64,000 nt of DNA. Origin: Ktedonobacteria bacterium (GTDB lineage Bacteria > Chloroflexota > Ktedonobacteria > Ktedonobacterales > JACDGC01). The notes below the pieces were generated by a model, which did not search any database, was not told the origin of the DNA, and saw nothing but the letters and a program-made list of their open reading frames with translations. The DNA lies in assembly GCA_027459785.1 (NCBI GenBank), contig DAIDGU010000076.1, positions 30,727 to 94,726 on the forward strand, read 5' to 3'. Numbering within the stretch: the stretch's first letter is position 1; each line of letters starts with the position of its first letter. Of this stretch, positions 13,055-21,613 are shown piece by piece. The translations under genes were made by a program, and so were the position numbers.

Positions 13055-13774
13055 TTACAGAGGTGCCTGGTTGAGCGTAGACAAAGAAGTCTTCTGGTGT
13101 CCGTCCGCGTCGAAGTTAGCAGGTTCGAGCCACTGCTCGAAAGCAGCTTTGCGCGCGGGCCACTCCGTATCAAGCATAGCAAACCAGGCCGTATCGCGGT
13201 TGCGGCCTTTGACGATCATATGCTGACGAAAAACGCCCTCAAACGTAAACCCAAGGCGCTGGGCGGCGCGGCGCGAGGGGGCATTGAGGGCATTGCACTT
13301 CCACTCATACCGCCGATATCCCAGATCTTCGAAAACATATTTGGCCATCAGATACATCGCCTCGGTCGCGGCGGGGGTGCGCTGCAATGCTGGTGTATAT
13401 AGGATATGCCCGACTTCGATGCACCGGTGGTTCGGTTCAATCCGCAGATAGGCTGCCATGCCGGTAGCTTGCATGGACGCTGGATCGAAGATGGCGAAAA
13501 ACAACGGATCCTCCCCACGCGCAAGCTGGGCCAGGTGCGTAGCGAATGCAGTGCGATCAGGGAACGGCCCATCAAATAGATAAAGCCACAGGTGGTCTTG
13601 CGTGGGTCCATGCGTCCCAGCATAAAGCGATGCCCCATGTGCCATAGGATCAAGGGGGGCGATGGTGACGTAGTGGCCTGCGAGTATCGTGCGCTCTGGG
13701 CGCTTGGCTGGCGTAGGATCGACATGCCCCCCGATGGGTAAGCCGGATTCAGGATCGCTCTCTGGGGTAGCCAT
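13055..13774 (-). CDS. GNAT N-acetyltransferase (RimJ/RimL-like)
   Basis: About 239 residues from the ATG at 13774, preceded by AAGGGGAGA. The GNAT core runs from about residue 45 (LDPMAHGASLYAG) to about 205. VGHILYTPALQRTPAATEAMYLMAKYVFEDLGYRR includes the acetyl-CoA pocket, and the KCNALNAPSRRAAQRLGFTFEGVFRQHMIVKGRNRDTAWF block is typical of the spermidine/ribosomal-protein acetyltransferase group. Its N-terminal 30 residues are low in similarity. It lies next to the repeat cluster, and its last codons abut it. The substrate is unknown. Confidence 0.88.
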   Translation of the reverse strand: MATPESDPESGLPIGGHVDPTPAKRPERTILAGHYVTIAPLDPMAHGASLYAGTHGPTQDHLWLYLFDGPFPDRTAFATHLAQLARGEDPLFFAIFDPASMQATGMAAYLRIEPNHRCIEVGHILYTPALQRTPAATEAMYLMAKYVFEDLGYRRYEWKCNALNAPSRRAAQRLGFTFEGVFRQHMIVKGRNRDTAWFAMLDTEWPARKAAFEQWLEPANFDADGHQKTSLSTLNQAPL

Positions 13775-13859
13775 CGCTTGATCTCCCCTTTCCATTGCAA
13801 TAAGCAGAGGCATCGTTGTCCTTGCTTATACTATATCCTATCATTATTTAAAGGGGTGC

Positions 13860-13889
13860 TTGACAGCGGGCGCGGTGATAGGCTAGCAT
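13860..13889 (+). promoter_or_regulatory. Sigma70-type promoter for the SGNH hydrolase
   Basis: TTGACA (13860-13865), 18 bases, TAGCAT (13884-13889), about 105 bases before the start codon. Confidence 0.55.
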
Positions 13890-13994
13890 ATGCACAACGC
13901 ATCCTGCATGCGTTGCCCGCTCCTGCTCGCTTTTGGCACACAGTCATGTCGTCTTCAAACAGCGTAACCTCAACGTAGAGGAAGGAGTTCTTTC

Positions 13995-14840
13995 ATGGCA
14001 GTTCACATCCCGCGTCATCTCACCCTCGTTGGCATTAGCCTTGTCATCCTTGCACTCATTGCCACCAGCTTGCACTTTCTGGTGCCGCCGACGCGCGCTC
14101 ACGCCGCCAGCTATACCTGGGTTGGCCCAAAGAAATATGATCTGGGCCTGGGCGACTCGCTGGCCTTCGGCTATCAGCCCAACCTGGATTGGACCCACGG
14201 CTACGTACAGGACTTTTATAACAACCTCAAAAGCCACGGCACCAGCAGCCTGACAGATTACGGGTGCAACGGCGAGACGAGTACCACTATGATCAACGGG
14301 GGCTGCCCGTATGCCTACGCGCTCCATAATTACTACTTCGGACCACAGTTGACGGCTGCCGTCAACTTCATCACCGGTCATGCCGGCGCTGTCAGCCCAG
14401 TCACCCTGGATATGGGCGCGAACGACGTGCTACCGGATATCAACAGTTCGACCTGCACGGTTTCGTCGAGTTGGTCAACCGATCTGGCGACCTTGCACAA
14501 CAATCTGGTCAATACGATCCTGCCCGACCTGATTCACGCGCTCACCAACAAGCGCGGCCAGCGCACGGGTGACTTGATCATGACCAACTATTACGATCCC
14601 TATGCCGCGCAATGCCCAGGGGATTTGTCCTACGTGCAGCAACTCAACAGCGAGATCACGAACGATGCGGCCTTGTTCAACATTCCCGTGGTCGATACCT
14701 ACACCGCTTTTGGTGGCAGTAACGAGGCGGCGAACATCTGCACGTACACGTGGATCTGTTCGTCGTATCACGACATCCACGCGACCGACACAGGCTATCA
14801 GGTGATGGCCAACGCTTTCAGCACAACCGCCGGGTACTGA
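13995..14840 (+). CDS. Secreted SGNH/GDSL hydrolase
   Basis: 281 residues. A signal peptide (hydrophobic residues 9-27, then THAAS-like Ala-rich cleavage, RAHAAS) precedes the SGNH domain. Block I is LGLGDSLAFGYQ with the nucleophile Ser, block II has Gly in the YGCNGETSTT region, block III is DMGANDVLPD with the Asn, and block V is SSYHDIHATDTGY with the Asp-x-x-His pair. It is an extracellular esterase or lipase of unknown substrate. Six cysteines suggest disulfides. The start follows GAGGAAGGAG. Confidence 0.9.
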   Translation: MAVHIPRHLTLVGISLVILALIATSLHFLVPPTRAHAASYTWVGPKKYDLGLGDSLAFGYQPNLDWTHGYVQDFYNNLKSHGTSSLTDYGCNGETSTTMINGGCPYAYALHNYYFGPQLTAAVNFITGHAGAVSPVTLDMGANDVLPDINSSTCTVSSSWSTDLATLHNNLVNTILPDLIHALTNKRGQRTGDLIMTNYYDPYAAQCPGDLSYVQQLNSEITNDAALFNIPVVDTYTAFGGSNEAANICTYTWICSSYHDIHATDTGYQVMANAFSTTAGY

Positions 14841-14895
14841 TTTGCGTTCGAGTTGCTGAGCCTGGGACTGCGCAGTGTCGGTCAGCCTTAACGGT

Positions 14896-15804
14896 TCACT
14901 CGTCCCAAATGGGTAAGGGTTCGCGGGCAGCCCGCCATTCCGGGGGAATGCCATCGATGCCGACATAAGCGGCGACGATGCCACCGACGATCGCGCAATT
15001 TGTGTCGCGATCCCCCAGGCCGCTCACCGTTTGCCAGAGCGCCTCCGTATAGGATGCCATAAAGTGAGCGGCACACCAGAGGGCGAACGGTACGGTGTCT
15101 TGCGCGGTGACGCGGCTACCGCTGCCCAGGATGCCGGCGACAGTGGCGATGCTCATCGCCGGCGTGAAGTCGCGGGCGCTCAGGATGCCCGTGCGCACCT
15201 GGGACTCTGGCACATCCTGGGCGATGCGGTCGAGGAGATCGGCGGGTGCGATGCTTGGCGCTTCTGCGCGTAGTCGGCAGGCCCAGGCGGCGGCCAGCGC
15301 CACGGCGACCGCGCCAGCGCTGCCTTCGGGGTGGGCGTGCGTCACTTCTGCCGCTTGAGCGGCGTAAGTGCTGACGGCGGCGAGGTCATCGGCGAAGTAG
15401 GCACCGAGGGGGGCGACGCGCATCGCCCCGCCATTGCCGAATGACCCCTGTCCACCGAAAAGGCTGTGCGCCGCCGTCCGCCACTTCTTGCCACTGCGGA
15501 TTAGGGGCAGGAGTTGATGCATCGCCGGTCCGTACCCGCGTGAGATATCATAATGTTTCCCGAAGCTTTTGGCCAGTTTATCCTGGTCGATCACACCAGA
15601 GCGCCGCAATTGGGCAACGATGGAAAGCGCCATCTGTGTGTCGTCTGTGAAGCGCCAGGGTGGCTCCGGCAGCACCCGCTGACCAATCAGCAACAGCAAC
15701 GAACTGATGTGGATAAAGAAGCGCTCGCCAAAGGCATCGCCTACGGAGAGTCCTTCCAGAGAGGTCTGCGCCCGCGCCAGGCGGGCTTCCGGTGTCGCGT
15801 CCAT
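14896..15804 (-). CDS. ADP-ribosylglycohydrolase family protein
   Basis: 302 residues. LEGLSVGDAFGERFF at the N-terminus, FTDDTQMALSI (metal-ligand Thr-Asp-Asp) and GDRDTNCAIVGGIVAAYVG near the C-terminus are the signature metal-binding motifs of the ARH/DraG family. GGQGSFGNGGAMRVAPLGAYF is also typical. It would remove ADP-ribose from proteins or hydrolyse related metabolites, with two Mg ions. The gene downstream of the NAD(P)HX epimerase fusion would place two nucleotide-repair enzymes together: 16 bases separate it from that gene, which is transcribed first, so an operon is likely. Confidence 0.9.
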   Translation of the reverse strand: MDATPEARLARAQTSLEGLSVGDAFGERFFIHISSLLLLIGQRVLPEPPWRFTDDTQMALSIVAQLRRSGVIDQDKLAKSFGKHYDISRGYGPAMHQLLPLIRSGKKWRTAAHSLFGGQGSFGNGGAMRVAPLGAYFADDLAAVSTYAAQAAEVTHAHPEGSAGAVAVALAAAWACRLRAEAPSIAPADLLDRIAQDVPESQVRTGILSARDFTPAMSIATVAGILGSGSRVTAQDTVPFALWCAAHFMASYTEALWQTVSGLGDRDTNCAIVGGIVAAYVGIDGIPPEWRAAREPLPIWDE

Positions 15805-15820
15805 CTAGAAGATAATCCTT

Positions 15821-16903
15821 TCACTCGGCGCTGTGCCACTGGACCACATCGCTCGCCAGGGCGTCGCCGGCCAGGGACGCAGGCTGCAAGCGCACCAGGG
15901 GCGATGCGGCGAAAAGCGGGCCGACGCGCGCCCCCACGCGCTTGAAGGCGCGGCGCGGGATGCCGATATCCGCCAGCCAGAGATCGCCGATGTAAGGCTG
16001 GGCGGCGAGCAGCACCAGACCACGCTTGGGCAGCGCCAGCGTCAGCGTCGCCGTCGCGCGGATGCAGGGATCGGCGGGGCCGGCTTCGTTCGCGTCCAGC
16101 CCCGACGGCAGATCCAGCGACAAGATCGGCGTGGCGACGGCATTCGCGGCGCGGATGGTGGCGGCGAGCAGGCCGCGCGGCGGACCGACGAGGTTGTAGC
16201 CCACCAGCGCGTCGATGATCAGATCACACGCGGCCAGCTCGGCTGCGTCCGGCAGGTGATCGACCTGGGGGGCGTGACCCAGCGCCCGCAGCGTCGCCAG
16301 ATAGCCGGCAGTGAGTGGGCGCAGCCGTGCGACATCCGTTGCCAGCCACACGTGAACCTGCGCGCCGGCGTTCGCCAGATGGCGCGCGGCGACGAGGCCA
16401 CCGCCGCCGTTATTACCAGGGCCGGCCAGCACGGCGATGCGCTTGCCAGTCACAGTGCCGCCGAGGACGATGCGTGCCAGCTCCATGAGTCGCGCGCCGG
16501 CTAGTTCCAGCATCTGGCGCAGGTCGATGCCGTAGGGGCCGAGCATCAGTTCGTCCACCACACGCATCTGCCGACTGGTGATGGCGGGGACGGGCAACGT
16601 TGTAGTGGTCATCGCCGCGCGCTTCTGCGCCAGGATGACGGCGACCTCGCGCCCCGTCGCCACACGCGCGCCCAGTTCCCGCGCCAAGGCTGCCCACTCG
16701 CCGAAGATGTCGAAATGCTCACGATACGTCCCCGCCGACTGCATCCAGCTATCTTGCCCGCCACAGGCGCGCACGAATCCTAGCAACTCCGCCGTCCCCG
16801 CCGCCCCCGGCACGTCCGACAGCAGATGATACATCGTGTCGCCCCGCCGAATATCCAGGCCGGGGATATCGTAGGGGGCGTCGAGCGCGTGCAGCAGGAT
16901 CAT
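15821..16903 (-). CDS. nnrE: DUF4031 domain fused to NAD(P)H-hydrate epimerase
   Basis: 360 residues. Residues 1-95 match the DUF4031 pattern (MYHLLSDVPG, ELLGFVRACGGQDSWMQ, YREHFDIFGEWAALARELGA). Residues about 108-350 are the YjeF N-terminal domain: AITSRQMRVVDELM, AGARLMELARIVLG, VLAGPGNNGGGGLVAARHL with the glycine loop, and SLDLPSGLDANEA. That enzyme epimerises damaged R-NADHX/NADPHX so that the dehydratase can repair it. There is no dehydratase (YjeF C) domain. The ATG at the domain boundary lacks a ribosome site, whereas AAGGAG precedes 16903, so a fusion is favoured. It leads an apparent operon with the ADP-ribosylglycohydrolase. Confidence 0.82.
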   Translation of the reverse strand: MILLHALDAPYDIPGLDIRRGDTMYHLLSDVPGAAGTAELLGFVRACGGQDSWMQSAGTYREHFDIFGEWAALARELGARVATGREVAVILAQKRAAMTTTTLPVPAITSRQMRVVDELMLGPYGIDLRQMLELAGARLMELARIVLGGTVTGKRIAVLAGPGNNGGGGLVAARHLANAGAQVHVWLATDVARLRPLTAGYLATLRALGHAPQVDHLPDAAELAACDLIIDALVGYNLVGPPRGLLAATIRAANAVATPILSLDLPSGLDANEAGPADPCIRATATLTLALPKRGLVLLAAQPYIGDLWLADIGIPRRAFKRVGARVGPLFAASPLVRLQPASLAGDALASDVVQWHSAE

Positions 16904-17144
16904 GGGGCAGGCTCCTTACTAGGGCGCGGGACGCAAGATGGGAACACGGAAAACGCGGAAATCGGCACGGAACACCACGGAATAGAGGCTGGGTACAGTA
17001 TATCTCATCGGGGGCGGGCGCGGGAAAGCATTGGCTGAGGCAGTGCGGGGCAGACGCAGCGCAAAAGGGTGCGCAATTCCGCGCCGGGACGATTGTTATG
17101 TTCAATCGTTGCTCCCGGCGTGCGTGCATGGGGACCACGCCGCG

Positions 17145-19532
17145 TCAGTTGCGCAGCGGCTGGCCTGTTTGGAGCGTGTATTGGATGCGCTCCTGGGTTT
17201 GGGGCGTGCCGAGCAGGAAGAGGAACGCCTCGCGTTCGAGATCCAGGATGTCTTGCTCGGTGAGGATCTGCGTCGGCTGGCAGTCGCCGCCGGTGAGGAC
17301 GCGCGCCAGTTGATCTGCCACCACGACATCATGTGCGCTGGCTTTGCCCTGCAAGTGCAGGTTCTCGGCGAACTGCTTCAGCGCCAGCCGCGCGCCCGTG
17401 CCGCCCAGTTGGAAGGTGGCGGGTTCCGGCTTCTGCCATTCGCCGCGAGCTGCCTTTTCAGCCAGGGCGATGGCATCGGCTTTCGCGTCCAGCAGCAGGC
17501 GTTCGCGGTCGAAGGTGACGGCGTCGGTCTTGCGCAGATAGCGCAGTCCCTGCGCCTCGCGGGCGCTGGTGCTGACCGTGGCGACGGCGATGATCTCGAA
17601 GGCGTGGCGCGACGGACCGAACGGTCCCTTTTCGGGGATGCCCTTCTGCCAGCGCACCAGCATCTCCTTGCAGCCGCCGCCGCCGGGGATCAGGCCGACG
17701 CCGACCTCGACCAGGCCAATATACGCTTCCACCGCCGCGCGAGCGTGCTGGCTGTGCATGATGATCTCGCAGCCGCCACCAAGCGCGCGACCAGCCGGAG
17801 CCGCGACGACGGGGATATCAGCGTATTTCAGCGCCATGTTGGCATCCTGAAAGGACTTGATCGATTGCTCAATCAGCTTCCACTGGCGCATCTTGCTCGC
17901 CATCACCGCCTGCACCAGATTCGCGCCGGCGCTGAAGGTGTCGCTGTCGTTGCCGATGACCAGCGCGCGGCCCCACTGTTGCGCTTGGGCAACGGACTCG
18001 CTGAGCAGCTTGAAGATGTCGTCATCCAGCGCGTTCAGCTTGGTGTGAAACTCCAGCAGCAGCACGCCGTCGCCCATATCCAGCAACGAAGCGGACTTGT
18101 TCTCTTTGACGACCTTGTTCGCCTGGTGCAATGCCTTGGCCGTGATCACGGCATCCGAGGCCGGCGCGGGCGCATAGGCCTGGGTGCGGAAATCGAAATA
18201 GCTGCGAGCGGGGGCATCTACGAAGAACTTGCCCTGGCCGTTACCCAACACCTGCTGCACCAGCGGCGGGATCGTGCGGCCCTCAGCTTGCATGCGGCGC
18301 GTGGTGGCCTCCACGCCCAGCGCGTCATACGTGGCGAAGGGGCCGATCTCCATATTGAAGCCCCACTGCATCGCGTTGTCGATATTGCGCACGTCGTCGG
18401 TGATCTCAGGGCCAATCGTGGCGGCGTAGATCAGGCCGTCCGCTGTCGTCTCCCACGCCAGCTTGCCGGCGCGGTCGGTCGCGCTCACCAGCGTGCGGAT
18501 GCGCTCGATCACGTCATCCTGGCTCTTGGCGGCGTCCAGCGATGGGAACGCGACTTTTTCGCTGGGGCGATACTCCATCGTCGCGGGGTCCAGCACCGCG
18601 ACCTCGCGCTTGCCACCCGCGCCCTTGGTGCGGCGATAAAAGCCCTGGCCGGTCTTGTTGCCGAGCCATTTATTCGCCAGCATTGTGCGCACGAAGTCCG
18701 GCAGCGCGAAAGCGTCGCGGTACGGATCGTCCGGCAGATTGCGATACAACCCATCGGCGACATCGGCCATGATGTCGATGCCGGCCAGGTCGGCGGTGCC
18801 GAAGACGGCGGAGCGTGGGCGACCCATCGGTGTCCCCAGGATCGCGTCTACCTGATCGAAGCCGTAGCCTTCCGCCAGCGCGCGGTGCAGCGTCGCCAGC
18901 ATGCCGTAATTGCCGAGCCGGTTGGCGATGAAGCCGGGCGTGTCTTTGCAGACAACCGTACCTTTGCCCAGCCGTTCCGTGCCGAACTTACCCATGAAGG
19001 TGACGACTTCTGGATCGGTATCGACATCCGGCACGAGTTCCAGCAACTTCAGGAAGCGCACCGGATTGAAGAAATGGGTGATCAGAAAGTGTTGGCGCAG
19101 GCTGGCGTCGCGGCCCTCCATCAGCATCTTTGCCGGGATGCCTGATGTGTTCGAGCTGACAATGCTCGCCGGTTTGCGCACCTGTTCGATGCGCTGATAC
19201 GTCGCCTGCTTCACGTCCAGCCGCTCGAAGACGGCCTCGACGATCCAGTCCGCCTGCGCCAGCCGGTCGAAGTTGTCTTCCGTGTTGCCGACGGTGACGA
19301 GCCGCGCATCCGCCGGGGAATAGAAGGCGCTGGCCGGCTTGGCCTTCAGCGCCCGTTCCAGGCCGGCCTGCGTGATGCGGTTGCGCGCGGCGGGGTCCGT
19401 GCTGGCCTTGGCGTCGTCCGGCACGATGTCGAGCAGATCGACGGGGATGCCGGCGTTGGCGATGGCGGCGGCGATGCCCGCGCCCATCGTTCCCGCGCCG
19501 ATGACCGCCGCGCGCTTGATCTCATATGGCAT
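17145..19532 (-). CDS. fadN: 3-hydroxyacyl-CoA dehydrogenase / enoyl-CoA hydratase (FadN type)
   Basis: 795 residues, the same length class and domain order as Bacillus FadN. The NAD-binding dehydrogenase comes first (AAVIGAGTMGAGIAAAIANAG at 8-28; SSNTSGIP; KDTPGFIANRLG), then a second dehydrogenase helix domain, then the crotonase-like hydratase domain (about 500-720: NALDDDIFKLL, GGGCEIIMHSQHA, VGLIPGGGGCKEML). It catalyses the hydration and second oxidation steps of beta-oxidation and pairs with the thiolase upstream. It is the last gene of the leftward fad block. The start follows GAGGAGA. The domain order is opposite to that of E. coli FadB. Confidence 0.93.
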   Translation of the reverse strand: MPYEIKRAAVIGAGTMGAGIAAAIANAGIPVDLLDIVPDDAKASTDPAARNRITQAGLERALKAKPASAFYSPADARLVTVGNTEDNFDRLAQADWIVEAVFERLDVKQATYQRIEQVRKPASIVSSNTSGIPAKMLMEGRDASLRQHFLITHFFNPVRFLKLLELVPDVDTDPEVVTFMGKFGTERLGKGTVVCKDTPGFIANRLGNYGMLATLHRALAEGYGFDQVDAILGTPMGRPRSAVFGTADLAGIDIMADVADGLYRNLPDDPYRDAFALPDFVRTMLANKWLGNKTGQGFYRRTKGAGGKREVAVLDPATMEYRPSEKVAFPSLDAAKSQDDVIERIRTLVSATDRAGKLAWETTADGLIYAATIGPEITDDVRNIDNAMQWGFNMEIGPFATYDALGVEATTRRMQAEGRTIPPLVQQVLGNGQGKFFVDAPARSYFDFRTQAYAPAPASDAVITAKALHQANKVVKENKSASLLDMGDGVLLLEFHTKLNALDDDIFKLLSESVAQAQQWGRALVIGNDSDTFSAGANLVQAVMASKMRQWKLIEQSIKSFQDANMALKYADIPVVAAPAGRALGGGCEIIMHSQHARAAVEAYIGLVEVGVGLIPGGGGCKEMLVRWQKGIPEKGPFGPSRHAFEIIAVATVSTSAREAQGLRYLRKTDAVTFDRERLLLDAKADAIALAEKAARGEWQKPEPATFQLGGTGARLALKQFAENLHLQGKASAHDVVVADQLARVLTGGDCQPTQILTEQDILDLEREAFLFLLGTPQTQERIQYTLQTGQPLRN

Positions 19533-19558
19533 GGGTGGTATCTCCTCAGCAATATTAT

Positions 19559-19663
19559 TCGAACACGAAAGCCACGAAATTCCACGAAGGACACGAAATT
19601 ATTTGAAGGATTTTGAAAATTCTTTCGTGCTTTTCGTGAATCTTTCGTGGTCTTCGTGTTCGA
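19559..19663. repeat. CACGAA-type inverted repeat, fadA-fadN junction
   Basis: Left arm TCGAACACGAAAGCCACGAA (19559-19578) and right arm TTCGTGGTCTTCGTGTTCGA (19644-19663) pair with two mismatches; CACGAA recurs inside both arms at about 9-base spacing. The AT-rich centre differs from other copies. Confidence 0.85.
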
Positions 19664-19673
19664 TCGCTCTCTT

Positions 19674-20867
19674 TTACGCTAGCCGCTCGATGATGGTGGC
19701 GACGCCCTGGCCACCGCCGACACAGAGGGTGGCCAGGCCGATGGACTTGTTCTCCGATTGCAGATCGTTGAGCAGCGTGGCCGTGATACGCGCGCCGGAG
19801 CAGCCGAGCGGATGGCCGAGCGCGATGCCGCCGCCATGGATGTTGACCTTGTTCTCGTCCAGGCCGAGTTCGCGGATGACGGCCAGGTTCTGAACGGCGA
19901 AGGCTTCGTTCAGCTCGACCAGATCGATGTCGCCGAGTTGCATGCCGGCGCGGGCTAGCGCCTTGCGCACGGCGGGGACGGGGCCGATGCCCATCACTTC
20001 CGGCGCGACGCCGCTGACCGACATCGTGATGACGCGGGCGAGCGGAGTGATGCCGAGTTCCTTGGCCTTCTCAGCGTTCATCAGCACGACCGCCGCCGCG
20101 CCGTCATTGAGCGGGCTGCTGTTGCCGGCGGTCACGGTGCCGCCCTTGATGAAGGCGGGTTCGAGGGTGCCGAGTTTTTCCAGCGAGGTGTCGCGGCGCG
20201 GGCCGTCATCCACCGTCATCGTCTGGCCGTTAGGCAGCGGCACGGGGACGATCTCGCGGGCGAAGGTGCCATCGTCGGTGGCCTTGATCGCGTTCATGTG
20301 GCTGCGCAGGGCATAGCGGTCCTGCTCGGCGCGGCTGATGTCGTACTGCTTGGCCAGATTCTCCGCCGTCATACCCATCGGGATGTAGGCTTGCTCGAAG
20401 GCGGTTGTCGTCTGCCCATGCCCATCGCAGATCTCGATGCCAACAGGATTCTCATATAATTTGGGATTGAAACTGGGGTTGAAGCCGCCCATCGGCACGC
20501 GCGACATCGACTCCACGCCCGCCGCCACGACCGCGTCGCCCTGGCCCAGCATGATCGCCTGCGCGGCCATATTCACCGCCGTCAAGCTGCTGGCGCAGAA
20601 ACGGTTCACGGTGGTCGCCGCGACGGTAATCGGCAGGCCGGCGAGGCCGGTGATCAGCCGTGCGACATTCATCCCCTGCTCGCCTTCGGGGAAGGCACAG
20701 CCGACGATGAGATCTTCGATCAGGTTCGGATCAAGCTGCGGCACGCGCTCCAGCGCGGTGCGCACGACCAGCGCGGCCAGGTCGTCGGGCCGCACATCGC
20801 GCAGGCTGCCCTTGCTGGCGCGGCCAATCGGCGTGCGCAGGGCGCTGACAATCACTGCTTCTGGCAT
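19674..20867 (-). CDS. fadA: Acetyl-CoA C-acyltransferase (3-ketoacyl-CoA thiolase)
   Basis: 397 residues. It has the nucleophilic Cys in [18 protein letters not shown] (about residue 90), the His in [16 protein letters not shown] (about 350) and the second Cys in CVGGGQG (about 383). It cleaves 3-ketoacyl-CoA in the last step of beta-oxidation. It is followed by fadN, as in Bacillus fadNAE but with the order reversed in transcription. Ribosome site GAGGAG. A 140-base junction containing an inverted repeat separates it from fadN, so co-transcription is likely but not proven. Confidence 0.94.
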   Translation of the reverse strand: MPEAVIVSALRTPIGRASKGSLRDVRPDDLAALVVRTALERVPQLDPNLIEDLIVGCAFPEGEQGMNVARLITGLAGLPITVAATTVNRFCASSLTAVNMAAQAIMLGQGDAVVAAGVESMSRVPMGGFNPSFNPKLYENPVGIEICDGHGQTTTAFEQAYIPMGMTAENLAKQYDISRAEQDRYALRSHMNAIKATDDGTFAREIVPVPLPNGQTMTVDDGPRRDTSLEKLGTLEPAFIKGGTVTAGNSSPLNDGAAAVVLMNAEKAKELGITPLARVITMSVSGVAPEVMGIGPVPAVRKALARAGMQLGDIDLVELNEAFAVQNLAVIRELGLDENKVNIHGGGIALGHPLGCSGARITATLLNDLQSENKSIGLATLCVGGGQGVATIIERLA

Positions 20868-20894
20868 AAGTTAGGCTCCTCTATGGGAAAACGA

Positions 20895-20997
20895 TCGAAC
20901 ACGAAAGCCACGAAATTTCCACGAAGGTCACGAAGGAACCGAAGAAATTTCAAAAACTTTCGTGCATTTCGTGCTTCTTCGTGGCTTTCGTGTTCGA
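20895..20997. repeat. CACGAA-type inverted repeat, thioesterase-fadA junction
   Basis: Perfect 20-base arms: TCGAACACGAAAGCCACGAA (20895-20914) and its exact complement (20978-20997). An extra half copy (CTCGTGTTCGAAAAA) follows at about 21005-21018. Confidence 0.92.
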
Positions 20998-21022
20998 AAA
21001 AATCCTCGTGTTCGAAAAACCT

Positions 21023-21469
21023 CTATGGTCGTTTGAGAATGACCCATTCGACGGTGACAACGGTAACGATGGTCGTGGGATCGCTCGCGGCATAGAGCGC
21101 GACAGCGGTGGAAAACTTGGCGCGGCGCTCCTTGGCGAAGGCGGCGCGCACCTGTTGCAGCGCCTCGTCGCCCATCTCGCCCCGCGCGATCAGATCCCCA
21201 TGTGATGGGCGGCGATACTCGATCTGCGCGGTCTTGGCCAGCGGCACCACCTGCGCCAGTTGCTCGCCGAAGATCAAGAAATTCAGCGCGCCGGAAGCCG
21301 CTTCGCCCAGCGCGAATTGCGCGGCGGCGTGCATGGTGCCGACGTGGTTCGTCAGCTCCGGGCGCAGGGGCAGGCGCAGCGTGACCTCGTTGGCCGTGAC
21401 GGCCACGACTTCGATGCCCAGCGTGCGGTTGAACGGCACTGCATCCAAAAGCGCCTGCTCCATCTCCAT
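21023..21469 (-). CDS. Hotdog-fold thioesterase (PaaI/DUF4442-like)
   Basis: About 148 residues from the ATG at 21469, preceded by AGGAGCG; the longer frame to 21559 is made of the neighbouring repeat and is rejected. The hotdog pattern is LDAVPFNRTLGIEV, LPLRPELTNHVGTMHAAAQFALGEAASG (the Asn-His-x-Gly-x-x-His active-site helix region) and the strand EYRRPSHGDLIARG. It probably hydrolyses acyl-CoA and could relieve CoA trapping during fatty-acid degradation, in keeping with its place between fadE and fadA. Confidence 0.8.
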   Translation of the reverse strand: MEMEQALLDAVPFNRTLGIEVVAVTANEVTLRLPLRPELTNHVGTMHAAAQFALGEAASGALNFLIFGEQLAQVVPLAKTAQIEYRRPSHGDLIARGEMGDEALQQVRAAFAKERRAKFSTAVALYAASDPTTIVTVVTVEWVILKRP

Positions 21470-21491
21470 GCTGCTCGCTCCTAAGCGTGAT

Positions 21492-21603
21492 TCGAACACG
21501 AAAGCCACGAAATTGAACACGAAAATCAGAAAATCCTCAAAAGTCAGAAAATCTTTCAAAACCTTTCGTGGTTTTCGTGCTTCTTCGTGGCCTTCGTGTT
21601 CGA
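21492..21603. repeat. CACGAA-type inverted repeat, fadE-thioesterase junction
   Basis: TCGAACACGAAAGCCACGAA (21492-21511) pairs with TTCGTGGCCTTCGTGTTCGA (21584-21603) with one mismatch. It ends 11 bases before the fadE stop codon. Confidence 0.9.
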
Positions 21604-21613
21604 TCCTCTTTTC

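Noticed and set aside
17031..19145. Long plus-strand open frame opposite fadN
   Set aside because: It is the GC-rich shadow of a clear fadN gene with intact motifs; no domain was recognised in the antisense reading.
21470..21559. Longer N-terminus for the thioesterase
   Set aside because: Those codons translate the CACGAA repeat; the ATG at 21469 has AGGAGCG.
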